From the NCBI RefSeq assembly GCF_001908275.1, contig NZ_CP018620.1, forward strand, positions 2,046,001 through 2,110,000: a stretch of 64,000 nucleotides of DNA, in the 5' to 3' direction. Of this stretch, positions 55,959 to 64,000 are shown in pieces. A program made the translations under genes and the position numbers. How positions within the stretch are numbered: position 1 is the first letter of the stretch; each line of letters starts with the position of its first letter. The notes under the pieces were generated by a model, which saw only the letters and a list, made by a program, of their open reading frames with translations, made no database searches and was not told the DNA's origin. This stretch comes from Paenibacillus xylanexedens. Its GTDB lineage: Bacteria > Bacillota > Bacilli > Paenibacillales > Paenibacillaceae.

Positions 55959-55985
55959 TCACGTAATGAAGGGAGCTTAAATCGG

Positions 55986-56195
55986 ATGCCAGAAATTATG
56001 ATCAGGCTGTATGAAGGCAGGACGGATGAGCAAAAGCAGGAGATCGTGGAGGTGTTCACACGCGAGCTCTCACGTATTATCGACCGGGAGCCGGATTACA
56101 TCTCCATCGAGTTCAATGAAATCCCTTGGGACGAGAACGTTCCTGATAACTTGAGAAGCATGCCATCACAGAAGCAAGGAGGGAAGAAGACGTGA
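55986..56195 (+). CDS. Tautomerase family (4-oxalocrotonate tautomerase-like) protein
   Basis: A 69-residue protein with Pro directly after the initiator Met (MPEIMIRLYEGRTDEQKQEIVEVF), the catalytic N-terminal proline of the tautomerase superfamily. It then follows the beta-alpha-beta pattern and ends in a short basic tail. It may interconvert keto-enol forms of uronate degradation intermediates, which would fit the downstream lyase, but this is inference. AAGGGAGC precedes ATG. The stop overlaps the first permease start (GTGA). Confidence 0.85.
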   Translation: MPEIMIRLYEGRTDEQKQEIVEVFTRELSRIIDREPDYISIEFNEIPWDENVPDNLRSMPSQKQGGKKT

Positions 56196-57169
56196 AGCCG
56201 GCGGACATCTTGCCGCCAAGCCGGGGAGCAGCCACACTTAACTCGTCTGGTCTGGGCGCTCGGCTCGGAGAGACGGGACGTTATCTGTGGCGATACCGAA
56301 TACTTTATCTTCTCTCGGTACCGGGTATTCTGTATTTTTTCCTCTTCAAATATGTACCTTTATTCGGTTCAGTGATTGCCTTTCAGAACTACAACATTTT
56401 CAAAGGCATCACCGGAAGTGATTGGGTAGGTCTGGAGCATTTCCAGAAGATGTTCAGCCATTATGATTTTTTAAGAATTCTCAATAACACACTTCTGCTT
56501 GGACTATATGATCTTGTGATTGCATTCCCGGTACCGATCTTACTGGCGATTCTGCTGAATGAAGTGCGGATGATTGTGTTTAAGCGTTTGTTGCAAACGA
56601 TTGTATACATGCCTCACTTTCTGTCCTGGGTCGTCATTAGCGGTATCTTCATGGGTATTTTCTCGATGGATGCCGGGGTGGTCAACAAGGCACTTGGATT
56701 TCTGGGCATGCAACCGATGTACTTTCTTGGAGAAGACTCGTACATTCGTTCCATTCTGATCGGTTCGGGGATCTGGCGCGACTCCGGGTACGGCACGATT
56801 ATTTTTCTGGCTGCCATTGCGGGCATCAATCCCGATCTGTATGAGGCCGCAGAGGTAGATGGAGCCGGACGTTTGAAGCAAATATGGTCGATTACTCTGC
56901 CATCCTTGCTGCCAACGATTATGATTTTGTTGCTGCTGCACATCGGAAAGTTCCTTGATCTGGGCTTTGAGCGTGTGTTTGTATTCCTGAATCCGCTCAA
57001 TCTGGAGTCTGGCGAGATTCTCGATACGTATATCTACAAAGCCGGGCTTCTCTCACAGCAATACAGCTATACAACAGCCATCGGATTGTTCAAGTCGGTC
57101 GTGGGCTTGATGCTTATTCTACTCGGTAACTTCTTTAGCAAAAAAACAACCGGCGAAAGCCTGTATTAG
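56192..57169 (+). CDS. Sugar ABC transporter permease (LplB/YtcP-type), first subunit
   Basis: A 325-residue permease starting at GTG within the tautomerase stop. A 40-residue hydrophilic start precedes TM1 (LYLLSVPGILYFFLFKYVPLF), and six TM helices are seen. The EAA loop reads YEAAEVDGAGRLKQIWSITLPSLLP. It matches the LplB group, which imports pectin, xylan or uronic-acid oligosaccharides in Paenibacillus. It pairs with the next gene. No substrate-binding lipoprotein is encoded within the window. Confidence 0.92.
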   Translation: MKPADILPPSRGAATLNSSGLGARLGETGRYLWRYRILYLLSVPGILYFFLFKYVPLFGSVIAFQNYNIFKGITGSDWVGLEHFQKMFSHYDFLRILNNTLLLGLYDLVIAFPVPILLAILLNEVRMIVFKRLLQTIVYMPHFLSWVVISGIFMGIFSMDAGVVNKALGFLGMQPMYFLGEDSYIRSILIGSGIWRDSGYGTIIFLAAIAGINPDLYEAAEVDGAGRLKQIWSITLPSLLPTIMILLLLHIGKFLDLGFERVFVFLNPLNLESGEILDTYIYKAGLLSQQYSYTTAIGLFKSVVGLMLILLGNFFSKKTTGESLY

Positions 57170-57181
57170 GAGGCGAGATGG

Positions 57182-58060
57182 ATGCGTACCCCCAGTGTCC
57201 GTTACCGTATATTTCGCATTGGAAATCTCGTTTTTCTTACGCTGCTCTCGTTAACGATGATTCTGCCTTTCATTAATGTGCTGGCCCAATCACTTAGCAG
57301 CTCGGAAGCGATCATGGGCGGAAAGGTCAGCTTCTGGCCTGTAGCTTTTACCTGGATCAATTATGAATATGTATTCGGCGATGCTGCCTTCTGGCGGGCC
57401 TTTGCGGTATCGGTTGGGGTAACGTTAGTGGGTACGCTGGTCAATCTCGCCGCAACGGCATCACTCGCGTATCCCGTGTCACGTCCAGAGTACAAGGGGC
57501 GATCTCTTGTTGTCATGTTTGTCCTGGTGACCGTCGTATTCTCGGCGCCGCTCATTCCGAATTTTATCCTGATGAAGGAGCTGCATCTGGTTAACAATCC
57601 ATTGGTGCTGATTGTGCCAGGAGCGATTAACGCCTTTAACTTTTTCGTCATGCGTTCGTTCTTCTCACAGCTGCCGGGTGAACTGATCGATGCCGCCCGC
57701 ATCGATGGCTGTGGGGAGTTTGGCATCATCTGGCGTATCGTTATTCCATTGTCCAAACCGGCCATGGCATCACTCGGCATTTTCTATGCGGTGGGCCACT
57801 GGAATGCGTATTCCACTGCGCTTTATTATCTGAACGATCCGGCCTGGTGGCCGATCCAGGTCACACTCAAGAAGCTGTTTGAGAGTGATGATATTTCCGT
57901 CGATCCGGGTTCTGCCGTCTATAGCACCCTTGCACATACATCGCCGGAAGGCATCAAAATGGCAACCATCATCATCGCCACCTTGCCAATCATTATCATT
58001 TATCCTTTCCTGCAAAAGCATTTTGTAAAAGGAATCATGGTCGGCTCCGTCAAATCTTAA
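57182..58060 (+). CDS. Sugar ABC transporter permease (LplC-type), second subunit
   Basis: A 292-residue CUT1 permease with six TM helices. NVLAQSLSSSEAIMGGKVSFWPVAFTWINYEYVF is typical of LplC/AraQ proteins, and the EAA loop reads LIDAARIDGCGEFGIIWRIVIPLSKP. ATG at 57182 follows TAGGAGGCGAGATGG. It heterodimerises with the preceding subunit; the ATPase is probably the shared MsmX-type protein encoded elsewhere, as none is present here. Confidence 0.93.
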   Translation: MRTPSVRYRIFRIGNLVFLTLLSLTMILPFINVLAQSLSSSEAIMGGKVSFWPVAFTWINYEYVFGDAAFWRAFAVSVGVTLVGTLVNLAATASLAYPVSRPEYKGRSLVVMFVLVTVVFSAPLIPNFILMKELHLVNNPLVLIVPGAINAFNFFVMRSFFSQLPGELIDAARIDGCGEFGIIWRIVIPLSKPAMASLGIFYAVGHWNAYSTALYYLNDPAWWPIQVTLKKLFESDDISVDPGSAVYSTLAHTSPEGIKMATIIIATLPIIIIYPFLQKHFVKGIMVGSVKS

Positions 58061-58102
58061 CTACAAGCAGCATACAGATCTGACGGAAACGGGGGAATGG
58101 CG

Positions 58103-59140
58103 ATGTTCAGAATCTTGATTACGGACGATGAGCCAATGATTCGGATGGGTCTGGCGAAGATGATCAAGCAAGCAGGAGTGTTTGATTGTGAGATTCGGCA
58201 GGCGGCGCATGGGGAAGAGGCTCTTCAGGTGGTAAAGGATTTTCGGCCACACATCCTGTTCACGGATATTCGCATGCCAACGATGGATGGCATTGAGTTG
58301 TGCCGACGTTTATCCGAGCAAGGCAGTACGATGCGCATTATTGTAGTCTCCGGTTATTCAGACTTTGAATATGCAAGATCCTGTATGGATTATGGGGTAA
58401 AGCGATATCTGCTCAAGCCAGTGGGACGACAGGAGCTTCATGAACTGCTACTCAAATTGCTGGCGTCAGAAGAGGATAAACCTACGGTATCCCTTGTCCC
58501 CGTGAGGGAGCTGAATGATTGGGCCATGCGTCTGGAAGAGGCTATATGGGAGTTAAGGCAGTCCGATGTGACGGAGCTGCTCGCAGCATGGTCGAATCGT
58601 TATCCGGCATATGCCCTGATGCCTGAGCAGACTGCGGAGCTTTTTCAGGAATTGCTGGAATTGATTGTGGCCCGCATGAACGCCCGTGGCAACGGAACGA
58701 TGAGTACGTCCAGTAAGATAATTGTAAGCGCTTCCTCTAAAGAATGCTTCGAGGCTCTGGGCAACGAAATCCAGACGTTGATGAATAGGATCAAGGAAAA
58801 ACGCAGCGGCAAGCGCAAGCATCCGGTAGAAGAAGCAAAAGCTTATCTGGAGAAGCACTTGCGCCGGGAAGTGTCACTGGACGAGATTGCTTCCAAGCTT
58901 GGACTGAACCCATCCTACTTCAGCCAGCTGTTCAAACAGACGACCGGTCAGACCTTTATCCAATACCGGATACGCAGCAAAATGGAACTGGCCAAACGCA
59001 TGCTGGAACAGCCGGGCAACCGGATTACGGATATATCCTACGAAGTGGGGTATGCGGATCATCCCCATTTCACCAAGACATTTAAGAAAATTACCGGACT
59101 GACCCCGTCCGAATACCGCAGTAAGTTGGGCATTGAATGA
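58103..59140 (+). CDS. Response regulator with AraC-type DNA-binding domain (YesN family)
   Basis: A 345-residue regulator. The receiver has ITDDEP near residue 8, phospho-acceptor Asp55 in LFTDIRMPTMDG and Lys in YLLKPVG. The C-terminal AraC domain is EEAKAYLEKHLRREVSLDEIASKLGLNPSYFSQLFKQTTG and ITDISYEVGYADHPHFTKTFKKITGLTPSEYR. ATG at 58103 is preferred since GGGGG then lies 7 nt upstream. It should activate this operon in response to extracellular sugar sensed by the following kinase; it overlaps that gene by 4 bp. Confidence 0.94.
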   Translation: MFRILITDDEPMIRMGLAKMIKQAGVFDCEIRQAAHGEEALQVVKDFRPHILFTDIRMPTMDGIELCRRLSEQGSTMRIIVVSGYSDFEYARSCMDYGVKRYLLKPVGRQELHELLLKLLASEEDKPTVSLVPVRELNDWAMRLEEAIWELRQSDVTELLAAWSNRYPAYALMPEQTAELFQELLELIVARMNARGNGTMSTSSKIIVSASSKECFEALGNEIQTLMNRIKEKRSGKRKHPVEEAKAYLEKHLRREVSLDEIASKLGLNPSYFSQLFKQTTGQTFIQYRIRSKMELAKRMLEQPGNRITDISYEVGYADHPHFTKTFKKITGLTPSEYRSKLGIE

Positions 59141-60975
59141 TGAAGCGCAGCCTGTCGATCCGCCTGTTCTTTCATTTTGCCATCGTCATTACGTTGTCCC
59201 TGTCCGCTATTGGCTTGTTTACCTATACCTATGCCTCAACTGAGATGAACGATCAGCTTGCAGACAACATCGCCCAAACGATGCGTAATACGGCGTACCA
59301 GACCGATCTGTATTTGCAGAATTATGATCGCGCGACCTACTCCATCCTCTCCAACGGAAGTGTGAAGCACTTCCTCGATATGAGTTCGGAGGATAGTTAT
59401 GCCTATTACGAGTATAGCCGTCAGATTAAAAGAAACGTGTTCCCGCCTGTTTTTATGTTATATCCACAGATCAAGTTCCTGTATGTTATCGGGGAGAACG
59501 GGCGGGTTGTCATCGATGACAACCAGAATTCAGCGGGCATACCCGATATCGATGCTGCACAGCAGTATAAGCAGTTGCTCGCTGCAACCCCTGCGAATGG
59601 CGAATCGACTTTGCTCACACGCAGTATCCGCAGTGGACAGAATGCAAATGTCATTACGATTGCGCGCCGGATCAGGGGGGTGTCCTCCTATACACCAAAC
59701 GGAGTGCTGGCGATGGAAGTGAATGTGCTGGAGCTTGACAACATCTGGGGAGAACTCGATCTCGGTCAAGGGGGCTATCAGTATGTGATGGATCAGAACG
59801 GAAATGTTATCTACACTCCTGGGGACGAAGAGGCGCAGACCGTGATGTCGTCCAGCACGGTGGACAGACTTATGCACATGGAGGCAGGGTCTCTGGAACA
59901 GAACACGGATGGTACCAAGCGGCTGTTTATATCGGAGCTGTCTGCCTATTCGGGCTGGCGCTTTGTTGCTTCCGTGCCGCTGTCGGAGCTTCAAAGGCCG
60001 ATTGCAACGATCCGCTCAGCTACATTATGGGTTGGTGCAGGGACCTTGCTCGCTGCGCTTGTGGTGGCCTACCGGATCGGAGCATCTCAGGTAGAACCCA
60101 TTCGTGTGCTGATGAACGGAATGAGACAGACGGAGAAGGGAATCTGGAACAAGGTGGAGATGAAGGAAAGGCGCGATGAGATCGGAGTGCTGATTCGTAG
60201 CTATAATCTGATGGTCAGCCGCTTGTCGGACATGATCGAGAGTGTATATGAGTCGGAGCTGCGCCGCCAGAAGTCGGAAATTGAGCTACAGCAGGAAGCG
60301 TTGGAACGACACCGTGCGGAATTTCAGGCGCTCCAGTTGCAGATCAATCCGCATTTTCTCTACAACACATTGGAGACGATCAAATGTTATGCCGTCATAC
60401 AGGATTCCGAAGAAATTACGCAGATGGTGGAATCGATGGCTCATATGCTCCGTTATTCCATTCAGACCAATCTGGAGGAAATTACGGTTGCCAATGAGTT
60501 GAAGCATGTGCTGGCCTACCTTTCCATCATGAAACATCGCATGGATCGGGAGCTTGAAGTTGAGGTCATCATTGCACCGGATCTGTTGTTGGAAAAAATG
60601 GTTCGACTCACCCTCCAGCCCCTGGTGGAAAATGTGTTACAACACGCATTTCCGCGAGGCATGGAACCGGGTCATTTTATCCGTATCGATGCTCGGCGCC
60701 TGGAAGATCGCTTTCTTGTCATCGTCCAGGATAACGGCATGGGCATGAGCGAGGAACGTCTGGAGAAGCTGCGTCGCCGTCTGGAACTGAACCGTCTGGC
60801 AGGTGAAGACACCGATGATGTTTATCATCGCGGCGGGATCGGACTTATGAATGTGCATCGCAGGATTCAGCTCGTATTTGGAGAGACGTACGGCTTGATG
60901 ATGGAGAGTGAGGAAGGTATGGGAACGACCATTACGATGGCGCTTCCGGCGGACCAGCACAGCAAGCGAATTTAA
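59137..60975 (+). CDS. Sensor histidine kinase (YesM/LytS-type)
   Basis: A 612-residue kinase. TM1 is near 10-28, an extracytoplasmic cache-like sensor spans about 35-285, and TM2 lies near 290-310. A HAMP domain and a coiled region precede the His-kinase domain with QLQINPHFLYNTLETIKCY (phosphorylated His near 406), and the HATPase has LVENVLQHAFPRG and DNGMGMSEERL. It pairs with the YesN regulator. Such pairs sense oligosaccharides or solute-binding proteins. Confidence 0.94.
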   Translation: MMKRSLSIRLFFHFAIVITLSLSAIGLFTYTYASTEMNDQLADNIAQTMRNTAYQTDLYLQNYDRATYSILSNGSVKHFLDMSSEDSYAYYEYSRQIKRNVFPPVFMLYPQIKFLYVIGENGRVVIDDNQNSAGIPDIDAAQQYKQLLAATPANGESTLLTRSIRSGQNANVITIARRIRGVSSYTPNGVLAMEVNVLELDNIWGELDLGQGGYQYVMDQNGNVIYTPGDEEAQTVMSSSTVDRLMHMEAGSLEQNTDGTKRLFISELSAYSGWRFVASVPLSELQRPIATIRSATLWVGAGTLLAALVVAYRIGASQVEPIRVLMNGMRQTEKGIWNKVEMKERRDEIGVLIRSYNLMVSRLSDMIESVYESELRRQKSEIELQQEALERHRAEFQALQLQINPHFLYNTLETIKCYAVIQDSEEITQMVESMAHMLRYSIQTNLEEITVANELKHVLAYLSIMKHRMDRELEVEVIIAPDLLLEKMVRLTLQPLVENVLQHAFPRGMEPGHFIRIDARRLEDRFLVIVQDNGMGMSEERLEKLRRRLELNRLAGEDTDDVYHRGGIGLMNVHRRIQLVFGETYGLMMESEEGMGTTITMALPADQHSKRI

Positions 60976-61006
60976 TTGAAACCAATAACAAGGAGGAAGA
61001 TAAAAC

Positions 61007-61774
61007 ATGAATATCAATTTACAGAACAAAATTGCATTGGTAACAGGTTCCAGTGGAGGGATTGGTGCTGCTATCGCTGGAGCGTTGGCTCGTTGCGGGG
61101 CGAAGGTTGCTGTGAATGGTCTGCATAATATGGAGCGGGCGGAGGAAGTTGTGACTGCCATCCGGGATGCTGGTGGTGAAGCGGCGGCATTTCAGGCAGA
61201 TGTGACGGATACGGATGCCATCAGAGCGATGATTGAAGATATTACACTCCGTTTCGGCGGTCCAATTGACCTGTTGGTTAACAACGCGGGACATCTGGTG
61301 GAGCGGAGCCCCATTGAAACGATGAGTGAGGAGCTGTACAGCCGGATTATGGATGTCAATCTGAAGAGCGCCGTCTTTGTCTCCAAAGCAGTCATTCCTG
61401 GCATGAGGGCGGCTGGTGGCGGACGAATTATCAATCTGACCTCTGTAGCGGCTCATAATGGAGGCGGGCCGGGTGCAGCGATTTACGCAGCCTCCAAGGC
61501 GGCTGTCATGGCGTTAACCAAAGGGCTCGCCAAAGAGCTTGCCCCTGGCGGGATTACGGTGAATGCACTCTCCCCAGGCTTCATCGGACAGACGGCATTC
61601 CATGCTACGTTCACCTCGGCAGAAGGTCGATCTTCTGCGGTAAGCAGCATCCCGCTTGGACGGGAAGGGACTCCCGATGATGTCGCAGGAGCGGCGTTGT
61701 ACTTGTGTTCCGACCTGGGTTCTTTTATTACTGGAGAGACGCTTGAAATCAATGGCGGCATGTATATGCGTTGA
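61007..61774 (+). CDS. SDR-family NAD(P)-dependent oxidoreductase
   Basis: A 255-residue short-chain dehydrogenase. Cofactor motif TGSSGGIGAAIAG near residue 13, NNAGH near 89, the catalytic Ser in INLTSVAAH near 141 and Tyr-x3-Lys in YAASKAAVMALTKG near 160. It ends with ITGETLEINGGMYMR. In lyase operons such enzymes often reduce 4-deoxy-5-keto-uronates released from the polymer; that role is inferred from the neighbouring lyase. AAGGAGGAAGATAAAAC precedes ATG. Confidence 0.92.
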   Translation: MNINLQNKIALVTGSSGGIGAAIAGALARCGAKVAVNGLHNMERAEEVVTAIRDAGGEAAAFQADVTDTDAIRAMIEDITLRFGGPIDLLVNNAGHLVERSPIETMSEELYSRIMDVNLKSAVFVSKAVIPGMRAAGGGRIINLTSVAAHNGGGPGAAIYAASKAAVMALTKGLAKELAPGGITVNALSPGFIGQTAFHATFTSAEGRSSAVSSIPLGREGTPDDVAGAALYLCSDLGSFITGETLEINGGMYMR

Positions 61775-61808
61775 TGCTACAACATTGCGATAAGGAGGGG
61801 ACGAAACG

Positions 61809-64000
61809 ATGGAAGTGAAGCGAAAGCTTGCAGAAAGATCGTTATACCAACCCATCAGCGGGCCGTTCCATGTGGACTATGCGCCTGACGAGCATACCGT
61901 TCTGGCAGAGAATCCGCCAAGGTTTACCTGGATGGCGGCACAGCAGGAGGATGAGAATGCCTATCTGCTGCAAGTGTCGGCGAGCCCTTCTTTTCAGGAA
62001 GCAGAGACGATGACCTTTGCGCCGCTCCCGTATAACTTTTTCACGCCAGACCAGGTGTTTAGACCTGGGGATTATTATTGGCGATATGCGCTGCTTGTAG
62101 ATCATCCAGTGCAGCAAGGTAGCGAATCCGAAGCGCATGTCTCACAGGGGAAGCAAGGGAGTGAAGCCGAAGGGCATACCTCGCAAGGGGAAATGTCGGC
62201 TTGGAGTGAGGTGCGGCGGTTCACTGTGCCAGTGGGATTACCCGAGACACCGCTACCTTCCCGGGCGCAGCGATACGTTTCCACGGAAACGTCACACCCA
62301 CGGCTGTGGCTTGGTGAGCGTGGGCTGAATGCACTTGCGGATGGTGTTGCGTCCGATTCCACGTATTGCGGCTGGGATGCATTTATGGCACATTCCGTGG
62401 AGCCGTGGGCAAACCGTGAGCCCATTCGTGAACCGCAACCGTACCCCGAGAACAAACGTGTCGCCGCACTCTGGAGGCAAATGTATATTGACTGTCAGGA
62501 AGTGTTATATGCGATTCGTCATCTGAGTGTCGCTGGGCGAGTGCTTCGAGACGAACGACTGCTTGAAACGGCGAAAACCTGGTTGTTGCATGTGGCAGCT
62601 TGGGATACGGAGGGAACGACCTCCCGCGATTATAATGACGAGGCGGCTTTTCGGGTCGCAGCTGCGCTCGCTTGGGGTTATGACTGGCTGCATGATGAGT
62701 TGAACAGTGAAGAGCAGGAAGTGGTAAAACGCAGTTTGCTGCGGCGGACAGAACAGGTAGCCCAGCATGTGATGGTTCGCTCGAAGATTCATCATGTGCC
62801 CTATGACAGTCATGCGGTGCGTTCATTATCCTCCGTGCTTGTACCTTGCTGTATGTCCTTGTTGTATGAGGAGCAGCAGGCTGCACAGTGGCTGGATTAT
62901 GCAATCGATTATTATGCCTGTCTGTACTCCCCTTGGGGAGGAAGTGATGGAGGCTGGGCCGAAGGTCCGATGTATTGGACAACAGGCATGGCCTATGTGA
63001 CCGAAGCGATGAATTTGCTGCGAAACTATGCGGGCATCGACTTTTTCCGTCGGCCATTTTTCCAGCGTACCGGGGATTTTCCTTTCTACGTCTATCCGCC
63101 TGATGCACGGCGCGCCAGCTTTGGGGACCAGTCTACGCTGGGTGACCCGGTAAACTTGAAAACAGGTTATCTTGTCCGCCAACTGGCGGGGGTTACAGGC
63201 AACCGCTGGTACCAATGGTATTTTGAGCGTGTACGCCAATCCGATCCGGGGACAGAGGGTGCTTTTTATAACTACGGTTGGTGGGACTTTAACTTTGACG
63301 AATTAGTATACCGCCACGATTATCCGCAGCTGGAGGAAGAGTCGCCTGTGGACATCGAGCCGCTGAAGTGGTTCCGTGATGTGGGGTGGGTAGCCATGCA
63401 TCACCGGATGGACGATCCGGATGAGCATATCATGCTGCTTCTCAAGTCAAGCCGTTACGGCTCGATCAGCCACAGTCATGCGGATCAGAACAGCTTTACC
63501 CTGCATGCATTCGGTGAGCCGCTCGCGGCGGATACGGGCTATTATATTGCGCATGGAAGCTCCTTTCACCGGGAATGGCGCAGGCAGACACGCTCCAAAA
63601 ACAATCTGCTGATTGGCGGAGCAGGTCAGTATGCCGAGAACAATAAGGTGCTGAATATGGCCGCAACCGGGCAGATCGAAGAGGCCTATTGGCGGGACGG
63701 CGATGGTTATGTGCGCGCGGTAGCGACCGATGCCTATGCCAGCACCGTACCCCATGTGAAGCGTGTGGTACGGGAGATTCATTTTCTGCAATCATCCTAC
63801 TTCGTCATTGTGGACCATATTGACCTGGAGAAACCAGACAGCGTTCAATGGCTATTCCATGCACTGCACCCGCTGCAACTGAAAGGGCAGAGCTTCCACC
63901 TGAACGGTACTAAGGCGGGGCTTGAGGGCACATTTGTATATGCTTCCTCCGGTGAGCTGACGCTCAGCCAGACGGATCAATTCGCAGAGGTGGACCCGGC
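61809..64000 (+). CDS. Heparinase II/III-type polysaccharide lyase with DUF4962 N-domain, 3' end beyond window
   Basis: ATG at 61809 follows AAGGAGGGGACGAAACG, and the frame stays open to the window end (about 730 residues). The N-terminal FHVDYAPDEHTVLAENPPRFTW and YWRYAL segments are DUF4962-like; the alpha-toroid follows with RDYNDEAAFRVAAALAWGYDWL and GGSDGGWAEGPMYW. The heparinase II/III domain begins near GSISHSHADQNSFTLHAFGEPLAADTG, with a candidate catalytic His in SHSHAD. It cleaves an uronic-acid polymer such as alginate, heparin-like glycan or pectic material. No signal peptide is seen, so it may act in the cytosol on imported oligosaccharides. The substrate is not fixed by sequence. 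Confidence 0.88.
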   Translation, partial: MEVKRKLAERSLYQPISGPFHVDYAPDEHTVLAENPPRFTWMAAQQEDENAYLLQVSASPSFQEAETMTFAPLPYNFFTPDQVFRPGDYYWRYALLVDHPVQQGSESEAHVSQGKQGSEAEGHTSQGEMSAWSEVRRFTVPVGLPETPLPSRAQRYVSTETSHPRLWLGERGLNALADGVASDSTYCGWDAFMAHSVEPWANREPIREPQPYPENKRVAALWRQMYIDCQEVLYAIRHLSVAGRVLRDERLLETAKTWLLHVAAWDTEGTTSRDYNDEAAFRVAAALAWGYDWLHDELNSEEQEVVKRSLLRRTEQVAQHVMVRSKIHHVPYDSHAVRSLSSVLVPCCMSLLYEEQQAAQWLDYAIDYYACLYSPWGGSDGGWAEGPMYWTTGMAYVTEAMNLLRNYAGIDFFRRPFFQRTGDFPFYVYPPDARRASFGDQSTLGDPVNLKTGYLVRQLAGVTGNRWYQWYFERVRQSDPGTEGAFYNYGWWDFNFDELVYRHDYPQLEEESPVDIEPLKWFRDVGWVAMHHRMDDPDEHIMLLLKSSRYGSISHSHADQNSFTLHAFGEPLAADTGYYIAHGSSFHREWRRQTRSKNNLLIGGAGQYAENNKVLNMAATGQIEEAYWRDGDGYVRAVATDAYASTVPHVKRVVREIHFLQSSYFVIVDHIDLEKPDSVQWLFHALHPLQLKGQSFHLNGTKAGLEGTFVYASSGELTLSQTDQFAEVDP

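Noticed and set aside
62383..63108. Minus-strand frame opposite the heparinase-type lyase
   Set aside because: Antisense shadow; the lyase frame carries recognisable motifs.

Overview
The window looks like a chromosomal segment of a Paenibacillus-type bacterium (Bacillota, low to moderate GC). The reasons are lipobox lipoproteins, strong AGGAGG-type ribosome binding sites with frequent TTG/GTG starts, YesM/YesN-type two-component regulators next to LplB/LplC-type sugar permeases, secreted GH6/CBM3 and PL11 enzymes, and type I-C CRISPR repeats ending in GTGGATTGAAAT. This placement is inferred from gene content; no rRNA or tRNA gene was seen.

Layout. 1-4.7 kb: a 5'-nucleotidase-like phosphoesterase (partial, minus strand) diverges from a phosphonate/phosphite-type ABC importer, phnD-phnC-phnE-phnE. 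5.1-6.8 kb: an AT-rich stretch with three small exported or membrane proteins of unknown role. 7.1-10.6 kb (minus): an ECF sigma factor followed by a large secreted multidomain protein. 10.8-17.5 kb: an OmpR-type two-component system with a membrane-anchored propeller-like protein, then a MacB-like ATPase/permease/adaptor exporter; a shared 20-bp motif upstream of both operons suggests one regulon. 18-27.7 kb: plant cell wall degradation: a secreted GH6 cellobiohydrolase behind a 350-nt leader, a PL11 rhamnogalacturonan lyase, an AraC regulator and a GH4 alpha-galacturonidase-like enzyme. 27.9-35.9 kb: a PadR/DUF4825 operon, a polar amino-acid ABC importer, small membrane proteins, and a YhgE/Pip membrane protein with its TetR regulator.

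36.0-52.5 kb is a large type I-C CRISPR-Cas locus: array 1 (21 repeats), array 2 (13), a two-repeat mini-array, cas3-cas5-cas8c-cas7-cas4-cas1-cas2, and array 3 (34). Each large array has its own repeat variant. Their leaders share a conserved inverted repeat, and all decay at the leader-distal end. An in-frame internal start in cas8c with a near-perfect Shine-Dalgarno sequence predicts a separate Cas11c subunit. Between the arrays sit a small XRE regulator with palindromic operators, an orphan protein, and a two-gene cassette: a 263-aa TPR-like protein without an HTH domain, translationally coupled to a 37-aa exported-peptide-like ORF. That cassette resembles a Rap/Phr-like peptide signalling pair and is the best candidate here for an undescribed system.

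52.7-64 kb: an orphan lipoprotein, a chemotaxis receptor, and an operon behind a good catabolite-response element: tautomerase-like protein, two sugar ABC permeases, YesN/YesM regulators, an SDR oxidoreductase and a heparinase II/III-type lyase that runs off the window end. This probably imports and degrades an uronic-acid-containing polysaccharide.
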